Shown here in pieces: positions 50,796 to 56,964 of a DNA stretch of 64,000 nucleotides. Below the pieces are notes generated by a model. That model was not told the origin of the DNA and did not search any database. It worked only from the letters and a program-made list of their open reading frames with translations. The position numbers and the translations under genes are program-made. This DNA comes from Thermophilibacter mediterraneus (GTDB lineage Bacteria > Actinomycetota > Coriobacteriia > Coriobacteriales > Atopobiaceae), in NCBI RefSeq assembly GCF_900119385.1, contig NZ_FPKO01000008.1:267338-331337 (forward strand), read 5' to 3'. How positions within the stretch are numbered: position 1 is the first letter of the stretch; the number at the start of each line of letters is the position of its first letter.

Positions 50796-51107
50796 TCAGT
50801 CGGGGGAGCGCCGGCACGACGAGGCGCGGTACACGCTCGCGAGCTGCCCGCCGCGCTCGTCGAAGCGCATCTCCACCTCGATGTAGCCTCGGCTGCGCAG
50901 GTCGGCGACCAGGCGGTCTATGGTCTGGACGCTCCTGCCGAGGCTCTCGGCGAGCTCTCGCTTGGTGCACGTGAGCCCGCCCGACACGGCGGTCTCCGCG
51001 CCGATCGCGCGCAGCAGCTGCTCCTGGGTCTTGGTGAACTCCCGCTTCTTGGGGCCGCGGCGCTCATCCGCCCGGCCGGGCTCGCGGGTGGCCTCCTGGC
51101 ACGTCAT
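50796..51107 (-). CDS. Winged-helix regulator upstream of giant SLH gene 7
   Basis: This 103-residue protein is a paralogue of the regulator at 45324. Its domain runs from KKREFTKTQEQLLRAIGAETAVSG to EVEMRFDERGGQLASVYR with an intact HTH (CTKRELAESLGRSVQTIDRLVADLRSRGY). It is a single winged helix of the MarR/ArsR/replication-initiator type; no ligand domain is visible. The ATG at 51107 lacks a good Shine-Dalgarno site; an in-frame ATG at 51155 is the alternative. There is no homopolymer in the coding sequence. The expected upstream region has been invaded by an IS110 element, so it may now depend on transcription from the element or be poorly expressed. Confidence 0.78.
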   Translation of the reverse strand: MTCQEATREPGRADERRGPKKREFTKTQEQLLRAIGAETAVSGGLTCTKRELAESLGRSVQTIDRLVADLRSRGYIEVEMRFDERGGQLASVYRASSCRRSPD

Positions 51108-51163
51108 ACCGTCACGGCGCCCCGGGCGAAGGGTCGCTCTATGAGCAACCCCCATTACAGTTT

Positions 51164-51191
51164 GAGCCGTCCCGAGGGCGGCTCCTTTTTT
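51164..51191 (+). terminator. Plus-strand terminator upstream of the IS110 transposase
   Basis: GAGCCG and CGGCTC with a nine-base loop are followed by six T on the plus strand. No plus-strand gene lies upstream. It may shield the transposase from outside transcription. Confidence 0.6.
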
Positions 51192-52690
51192 CACTCTCCG
51201 ATCTGGGAAATACCATGGTGCCAGGCCCCTCGGGGCCGCCGGCCCACCGCCCCGGATGGCCCTTTTCCCCTGCCCTGCGAGGGCCCGGGGGGTGCTGCCA
51301 CCGGGGCGGAGGGGCCGCGGGAGACGACTGATAGAGAAGTGCCGGGCGCGCGGCGCCACGGCCGGGTAATGTGGCTGTCGACCCCGCGGCGGAGTCGGGC
51401 CGGCCGACCTGATTGGAGGATACACCATGGGAAGACGCAGGAAGAGGGCCCCCGCCGCCGTGGTCGGCTTCGACGTCGGCAAGTCGTTCCACTGGGCCTT
51501 CGGCGTCGGCGCCGGCGGCGAGGCCGTCCTCAGCGAGCGGGTCGACAACCGGCCCGCGGCGATCGACCGCGTGCTCGCCGAGGCGGGCGCCGGCGCCCTC
51601 GTCGTCGTCGACCAGCGGCGCAACATCGGCGCGCTCGTGCTCGCCAGGGCGCGCGCCGCGGGTATGCGCGTCGCCTACCTGCCCGGGAGGGCGGAGAAGC
51701 AGGCCCGCGAGATGTTCCCGGCGACGGCCAAGACCGACGAGCTGGACGCGGAGGTGATCGCGCGGACGGCGCTCGGGATGCCCTGGGCGCTGCGCGAGGT
51801 CCCCGAGGAGGACGAGAGGCGCGCGTCGCTCAGGATGCTCTCGTCGCAGCGCGCGTTCTGCGTGAAGGGGCGCACCGAGTCGCTCAACAGGCTCCGGGCC
51901 GTGCTCCTCGAGGCCGACCCGGCCCTCGAGGCGGCGCTCGACCCGTCCAGGCGCTGGCAGCTCGAGGTGCTCGCCGCCCTCGGGTCGGCCCACGGCTGCG
52001 CGGCGGCGGGCGTGGAGCGCTACCGCGAGCTCGCCGGCGCGCGCGGCGGCAGGGAGGACGCGTTCTGGGAGGCGCTCTCCGCCTCCGCGGCGTCGCGCCC
52101 GGAGGTCCGCGCCGAGGGGGCGCTCGCCTCCATGCTCGCGGGCCAGGTCCTCGCCCGCGACGCCGAGGTCGCCGCCCTCGACGCGGCCATCGGGGAGCTG
52201 CTCGAGGGGGACGCGACCTACGAGGCCCTGCTCACGGTGCCCGGAGTCGGCCCCAGGACAGCCGCCGCGCTCGTGGCCTCGGTCGACGTGACGATGTTCC
52301 GCAGCCACGACGAGCTCGCCAGCTACTGCGGCATCGCGCCCGCCGACAGCCAGTCGGGCACGAGCGCCAGGTCGACGAGGCCGAAGCGGGGCGGGAGCAA
52401 GCCCCTCAAGAACCTGCTGGTATTCTCGTGCAACTCCCTCGTCGGGACGAAGAACGAGTTCGGCAGGTACTACGAGGAGTGCCGGGGGCGCGGCATGCGG
52501 CACAACAAGGCGCTCAAGGCGGTCGCCCGCAAGCGCCTGAAGGTGATCTACGCCATCATGCGCGACCGGGTCCCCTACCAGGCGGCCTAGGACCCCTCAG
52601 GACCACCTGGAAAAGCGCCCGCCCGCCGGGCGCGCCGCGGCATGCCGAAATCTCCTCGAGGGGTTGACAAAACCATAGAGACACCCCCCG
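51192..52690 (+). mobile_element. IS110-family insertion sequence (ends approximate)
   Basis: The element contains one IS110 transposase gene with a GC-rich leader of about 230 bases. The 3' side has TTGACAAAACCATAGAGACA at about 52665-52684. IS110 elements lack long terminal inverted repeats, so the exact ends cannot be read from sequence alone. The leader is where a bridge RNA would be expected in some IS110 elements. Confidence 0.6.
51427..52590 (+). CDS. IS110-family transposase
   Basis: This 387-residue protein has the two IS110 domains. The N-terminal RuvC-like DEDD domain starts VVGFDVGKSFHW (Asp16) and includes KTDELDAEVIA. The C-terminal Tnp domain has LLTVPGVGPRTAAALVASV and then YCGIAPADSQSGTSARS, with the candidate catalytic Ser. 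Length is normal for the family and no frameshift is seen, so it is probably active. GGAGG lies upstream of the ATG. It is inserted between the winged-helix regulator at 50796 and a strong minus-strand promoter at 52891. Confidence 0.94.
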   Translation: MGRRRKRAPAAVVGFDVGKSFHWAFGVGAGGEAVLSERVDNRPAAIDRVLAEAGAGALVVVDQRRNIGALVLARARAAGMRVAYLPGRAEKQAREMFPATAKTDELDAEVIARTALGMPWALREVPEEDERRASLRMLSSQRAFCVKGRTESLNRLRAVLLEADPALEAALDPSRRWQLEVLAALGSAHGCAAAGVERYRELAGARGGREDAFWEALSASAASRPEVRAEGALASMLAGQVLARDAEVAALDAAIGELLEGDATYEALLTVPGVGPRTAAALVASVDVTMFRSHDELASYCGIAPADSQSGTSARSTRPKRGGSKPLKNLLVFSCNSLVGTKNEFGRYYEECRGRGMRHNKALKAVARKRLKVIYAIMRDRVPYQAA

Positions 52691-52773
52691 CTCGCGCCCC
52701 TCCGAGCCGCGAGGGCGGGCACGGCGTCACCCGTCGGGACGACGGCGCTGAGCTCGGTGTCAGGAATCCCCAT
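52690..52773 (-). pseudogene. Possible 5' fragment of a gene cut by IS110
   Basis: On the minus strand an ATG at 52773 opens MGIPDTELSAVVPTGDAVPA and runs into the IS110 end after about 28 codons. It lies downstream of the promoter at 52891. No homologue is recognised, so this is tentative. Confidence 0.25.
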
Positions 52774-52890
52774 GACGCACCCCCGTGTCGCTCTGCCCTC
52801 GGGCCGAGCGCCGCCACGACGCGCTCGGCTGACGTTCAGAAAACTTTTTGTCAGCCTATCGTTTGTGATAGGCCATAGTATGTGGGGGGT

Positions 52891-52919
52891 ACCATATTTC
52901 AGCTCTTTGAAAATGTCAA
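52891..52919 (-). promoter_or_regulatory. Strong minus-strand promoter beyond IS110
   Basis: TTGACA (52914-52919) and TATGGT (52891-52896) are 17 bases apart. It points toward IS110 and, beyond it, the regulator/SLH gene 7 operon. A hairpin GCCTATC/GATAGGC lies just downstream. The surrounding 52840-52990 is clearly AT-richer than the rest; I see no gene in 52774-53128. Confidence 0.7.
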
Positions 52920-53128
52920 TACCGCAGGTAGTTCGCCGATTATTTAGCTTCACTCCCCTGATGTTTTCAACAAGCGGTGGAGGGGGCGTGAGCAACTTTG
53001 CGCAAAAAACGCGGAGGCGCGAGACGGGCGGGCGGCGCACAGAGCGGGACCGGCGACGGCAGCGCCGGGGCATGGGACCGACGTAGACGACTGCGCCGTG
53101 GCCCGGGGCCGACGGCGGCGACCCCCGT

Positions 53129-53157
53129 TTGCCCCCGGGCGGGCGTCGGGCAATAAT
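53129..53157 (+). promoter_or_regulatory. Promoter of the DUF6020 gene
   Basis: TTGCCC (53129-53134) and AATAAT (53152-53157) are 17 bases apart, 35 bases before the proposed start. Confidence 0.55.
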
Positions 53158-53191
53158 GGGTCCTAGGACAACGCGCGAGTCACGAGGTCAC

Positions 53192-54946
53192 ATGGCACGA
53201 CACTTTGCTCAGGACACGCGGGGCGCCCGAGGGGCGCTGGGCGACGCTCCCACCCGGGGAGGGCAGGCGCGTCGCGACCCCTCCCCCGTCCCCGCCGTTC
53301 TTCTCGCCCTGCTGGTGGGCTTCTTTGCGGTGTGCGGGGCGCAGCTCCACGCGTACGACGCCGTCGACTGGCGCTCCCCGCTCACGTGGTGCGCGATGCT
53401 CGGCGTGGCGGCCGTCGCCTCCGTCTTGCTGACGCTGCTCTTCCGGCTTCTTGACCGCAGGGTCTCGCCGATCATGGCCCGCCCCGTCGGCGACCGGGAC
53501 CGCCTGCTCCGGCGGCGCGTCCTCGTGGCGGGGGTCGTCGTCATGGCGCTCTGCTGGCTCGTGGTCTGGCTGGCGGCGTGGCCGGGGTTCTTCTGCTACG
53601 ACACGTGGGCGTTCAACTCCCGGCTCGAGACCGGGCGCCTCAACGCGCAGCAGAGCGTGCTGCACACGCTGCTCGTGACCACGGTCCTGCAGGGAGCCCA
53701 CGCGCTCCTCGGCAGCTGGAACGCCGCGGTCGCCGTCTACACGCTCGTGCAGGGGGCCGTCGTCGCGGGGTCCGCCGCGTGGGCGCTCGTCAGGCTCGAG
53801 CGCGCGGGGGCGCCCCTGCCGTTTCTGGTCTGCGGCATCGCGTACTTCTCGCTGAACCCGTTCATCGTGATGTTCGGGCTGTGCTCGACCAAGGACACGC
53901 TCTTCGCCGTGTGGACGCTGCTGCTCGTGATGGAGCTCGCCGGGCTGCGCGGCGGCGCGGGCGGCAAGGGGGGCGACGGTGCCGCGGCGGCCGGTCGCAA
54001 GCGCGACGGTGTCCTCGCGGCAGCTCGGTGCGCGGTCCTCGTGTTCCTGATGGGAGCGTACCGCAACAACGCCCCCTACGTGCTCGCGGTCGCGCTCGTG
54101 GCGCTGGCGGTCGTCGCCGTGGCGCGGCACGGGCGCGCGGTCGCGCTCGCAGCCGGAACGACGGTCGGGCTCGCGTGCTACCTCGCGTGGACGGGCCCGG
54201 TCGCCGCGGAACTGGGGGTCGTGAGGCCGAGCTCCGTGGGCGAGATGATCTCCGTCCCGGCCGCGAACGTTGCCTACATGGCGAGCCTCGGCGAGGCGGA
54301 GCCGCTGCCGGAGGGCCTCTCCGAGCTCGACCTCCAGGCGATGGCCGACGGCTGGGAGCTCTGCCGACAGAACACCGACAACTACCGCAACGTCGCCACC
54401 CCGCTGCTCGAGGCGGGCGCGACGGGCGAGTTCGTCCTGTACTGGCTCGACTGCGTCGCCGCGCACCCGGGGCTCGCGCTCGACTCCGCGCTCATCCTCA
54501 CGCAGCCGGCTTGGGACCCCACCGTCGAGAGCACGTCGTACAACTTCCCCGGCTACCCCTCCTACGGCGAGACCCAGACGTCGGTCTTCGCGTGCCTTGC
54601 CGAGGACCCCGCCCACACCGACAGCAAGCTCCCGGCGCTCTACGACCTGCTGTGGAGCATTTCGCGCGACGCGGACTACGGCGGGAGGCCGTGGCTGGCG
54701 GCGCTCGGCTCGCCGGCGTCGCTCATGTGGCTGACGCTCGCATGCCTGGCGTACGCCGCGGCGCGGAGAAACGCGCGCGGCGTGGCTGCGGCCGGGCTGC
54801 TGGCGCTGCTCAGCGCGACCCTGCTGCTGGGACCGACGGTCCTCCCCCGCTACTACTGGTTCCTGTACCTGTGCGCGCCGGTCACGGTGTGGGTGTCGCT
54901 CGCGGGAGGGCACGAGCGGGGAGGCGGCGCGGGCGAGACGCGCTAG
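53192..54946 (+). CDS. DUF6020-type polytopic membrane protein
   Basis: This 584-residue protein has about ten or more membrane segments. Motifs such as WPGFFCYDTWAFNSRLETGRLNAQQSVLHTL... (split here), YFSLNPFIVMFGLCSTKDTL and GAYRNNAPYV fit the DUF6020 group, which resembles GT-C glycosyltransferases with an acidic residue in the first outer loop (YDTW). Such proteins are often found with wall-polysaccharide genes, but their function is not established. I chose the ATG at 53192, with GAGG upstream. An earlier ATG (53156) overlaps the predicted -10 box and is unlikely. It converges with the DUF2142 gene. Confidence 0.78.
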   Translation: MARHFAQDTRGARGALGDAPTRGGQARRDPSPVPAVLLALLVGFFAVCGAQLHAYDAVDWRSPLTWCAMLGVAAVASVLLTLLFRLLDRRVSPIMARPVGDRDRLLRRRVLVAGVVVMALCWLVVWLAAWPGFFCYDTWAFNSRLETGRLNAQQSVLHTLLVTTVLQGAHALLGSWNAAVAVYTLVQGAVVAGSAAWALVRLERAGAPLPFLVCGIAYFSLNPFIVMFGLCSTKDTLFAVWTLLLVMELAGLRGGAGGKGGDGAAAAGRKRDGVLAAARCAVLVFLMGAYRNNAPYVLAVALVALAVVAVARHGRAVALAAGTTVGLACYLAWTGPVAAELGVVRPSSVGEMISVPAANVAYMASLGEAEPLPEGLSELDLQAMADGWELCRQNTDNYRNVATPLLEAGATGEFVLYWLDCVAAHPGLALDSALILTQPAWDPTVESTSYNFPGYPSYGETQTSVFACLAEDPAHTDSKLPALYDLLWSISRDADYGGRPWLAALGSPASLMWLTLACLAYAAARRNARGVAAAGLLALLSATLLLGPTVLPRYYWFLYLCAPVTVWVSLAGGHERGGGAGETR

Positions 54947-55001
54947 GGGGCGCTGGGGGCGCACTGGCGCCGGCACCGCTGGGGACGCGCTGGCACCGGC
55001 G

Positions 55002-55069
55002 CCGAAACGGAGCATCTGACGAAACCGAGGCCTCCGCAGGGGCGATTTTTGTCAGATGCTCCGTCTCGG
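55002..55069. repeat. 68-bp palindromic element, copy 8
   Basis: The arms are CGAAACGGAGCATCTGACGA and a right arm ending CAGATGCTCCGTCTCGG. The middle ATCTGAC differs from the other copies but both arms changed together, keeping the pairing. It sits between two convergent membrane-protein genes. Confidence 0.9.
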
Positions 55070-55139
55070 TGACGGCACGGGAATTGCGGCCGCGGCCGGA
55101 GGTCGCGGCGAGCTGAGGCGATGCGTGCGCCGGGACGCG

Positions 55140-56630
55140 CTAGCGTCGCGTGGCGGGGGCGGGCAGCACCGTGGACGCGTACAGCAGCAGCGGCCACAGC
55201 GGCAGCAGGTAGCGGCCCTGGAACCCCTCGACGTAGGCGATGTCGGGGCCGGCGGCGAGGTCGTTCCAGGTAAGCAGCAGGAAGAGCAGGATGCCCGCCA
55301 CCGACGCCGCGCCCGCGACGACCGCGCCGACCACGTAGCGGTGGCCAGAGAGCCAGTCGCGCCAGGTGGGGGCGGCGGGGGCGAGGGCCGCGTCAGACGG
55401 GTCGGCGCCCGCGAGCGCACCGTCCTTCTCGCCGCGGCGCGCCCTGAGCGCCTCCCAGGCGAGCAGCGCCGCGACCACGAGCGCGAAGCCCAGGTAGACG
55501 CCGTCGCCGTTCAGCAGGATCGCCGGCAGGTTGAGCACCATGTAGCCGATTCGCGCGGCGACCGTCCCGAGGTGCGCAACCGCGTAGGCGATGTTGTCGC
55601 GCAGGTTCACGATGGCGGCCATGTCCCCGATCGTGGCGCTCCACGCGAGGTACGCCACGAGCGCGAGCGCGACGGGGGCCGCCGCGACGACCTTTCCGCG
55701 CACGTCGAGCTGCCGGCGGGGCAGCACGAGGAAGCCCAGGCACGCGGGCGCGTAGACCACCTTGCCGAGCAGGGCGAGCGCCGCGACGCACCCCAGCGCG
55801 AGCGCCTCCCCCGTGCGGACCCGACGCCCGCGCGACACGAGGCGCAGCGTCAGCGCCACCGAGAGCGTGCAGAGCGAGACCAGGAACGCGTCGCACATGA
55901 GGCTGCTCGCCGCGAAGAGCGTGGTCGGTATCAGGCCGAGCGCCACGAGCACCCAGCGCATCCGCGGCGCGATCGCGATGGCGGCCCCGTAGAGCGCGAG
56001 GTAGCACACGAGGCTCGAGACGCGGCCCGCCTGCCACACGTCGTAGGGCTGCCACCCCAGGGAGATGCCCACGCGGATCCCGAGCGCCTGCGGCAGCCAC
56101 GCGAGCGGGAAGTACTGATTGGAGCGGCCGTGGAAGACGGTGATGCCCGTGTCCCGCTCGACCTCCTCGGTCGGCGGGAGCACCATCCCGAAGCCCTCCT
56201 CCGCGCACGCGGCGATCTGCGCGTCGCGGGCGGGGTCGGTCGGGAACGGGCCGGCGATGATCGCGGAGATCATGTCGTTTCGCGTCTCCTTGGTGAGAAG
56301 GTAGCGCGAGTCCCCCGCGAGCGTCTGGACGCGACGCGGATTGCCCTCGGTGTCGGTGACCTCGACGCACGGGTTGAGCGCCTGGCCTGTGGCCAGCGCG
56401 TAGGAGCCGAGGCTGTGCATGAGGGGATCGGGCATCGTGAGCGCGCCGATGTTGTTGATGTAGTACGCGCCCTGCACGACGGCGACGACGAGAAAGACGA
56501 CGAGGGCCCAGCGGGCCTCGCGCAGCGCCGCGAGCGTGGGCGCGAGGCGACGGGCGCGCGGCGCGGCGTCGGGGCCTGCCGGCCCGAGGTTCTTCTCGCC
56601 CGGTGCCGGGACCTTGCTGTGCCTGCCCAT
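55140..56630 (-). CDS. DUF2142-family polytopic membrane protein
   Basis: This 496-residue protein has about ten membrane segments. Features match DUF2142: MPDPLMHSLGSYALATGQ after the first helix, a long external loop, and the C-terminal VEGFQGRYLLPLWPLLLY. DUF2142 proteins have a GT-C-like fold and occur beside polysaccharide genes; a transferase role is suspected. I placed the start at the ATG at 56630 because GGGAGG lies five bases upstream; an in-frame ATG nine codons earlier is the alternative. Confidence 0.85.
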   Translation of the reverse strand: MGRHSKVPAPGEKNLGPAGPDAAPRARRLAPTLAALREARWALVVFLVVAVVQGAYYINNIGALTMPDPLMHSLGSYALATGQALNPCVEVTDTEGNPRRVQTLAGDSRYLLTKETRNDMISAIIAGPFPTDPARDAQIAACAEEGFGMVLPPTEEVERDTGITVFHGRSNQYFPLAWLPQALGIRVGISLGWQPYDVWQAGRVSSLVCYLALYGAAIAIAPRMRWVLVALGLIPTTLFAASSLMCDAFLVSLCTLSVALTLRLVSRGRRVRTGEALALGCVAALALLGKVVYAPACLGFLVLPRRQLDVRGKVVAAAPVALALVAYLAWSATIGDMAAIVNLRDNIAYAVAHLGTVAARIGYMVLNLPAILLNGDGVYLGFALVVAALLAWEALRARRGEKDGALAGADPSDAALAPAAPTWRDWLSGHRYVVGAVVAGAASVAGILLFLLLTWNDLAAGPDIAYVEGFQGRYLLPLWPLLLYASTVLPAPATRR

Positions 56631-56710
56631 CCATGCCTCCCTCGACGTCTTCCCCACCAGTGTAGCAAAGGCCCCCGCGCCCCAAGGAAGGGGCGTCGGG
56701 GGCCTCCGGG

Positions 56711-56824
56711 TACGTGCGGGTTATGGACGGTCCGCGCCCGGAAACCGTCCGCAGCCCGCACGTACTTCGAACACGTGCGGGTTATGGACGGAATCCTGCC
56801 CCAGAGCGTCCGCAACCCGCACGC
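56711..56824. repeat. Two tandem copies of a 52-bp hairpin
   Basis: ACGTGCGGGTTATGGACGG begins each unit and is paired with CCGCAGCCCGCACGT or CCGCAACCCGCACG. The units lie at 56711-56764 and 56773-56824. They separate the divergent DUF2142 and secreted-protein genes. Confidence 0.85.
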
Positions 56825-56846
56825 ACCGTGCGCCGCGCCGCGGACC

Positions 56847-56873
56847 TGACACTTTCCCCCGGCACCTTTGTCA
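56847..56873 (+). repeat. 27-bp TGACA/TGTCA element, copy d
   Basis: TGACA and TGTCA ends surround CTTTCCCCC and GGCACCTT, as in copies a-c. It lies about 90 bases upstream of the secreted lectin-type gene. Confidence 0.85.
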
Positions 56874-56964
56874 GCAACCCGCCTGCCGATGGGGCCGGCG
56901 CGGGCGGCGGGGGCCACGCTACACTGGTTCACGGCACGTTTTCAGTCAGATCGAAGGGAGTACC

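Noticed and set aside
52757..53086. A 109-codon plus-strand frame in the AT-richer region
   Set aside because: It has no Shine-Dalgarno site and no recognisable domain, and the sequence holds a minus-strand promoter and hairpin instead.
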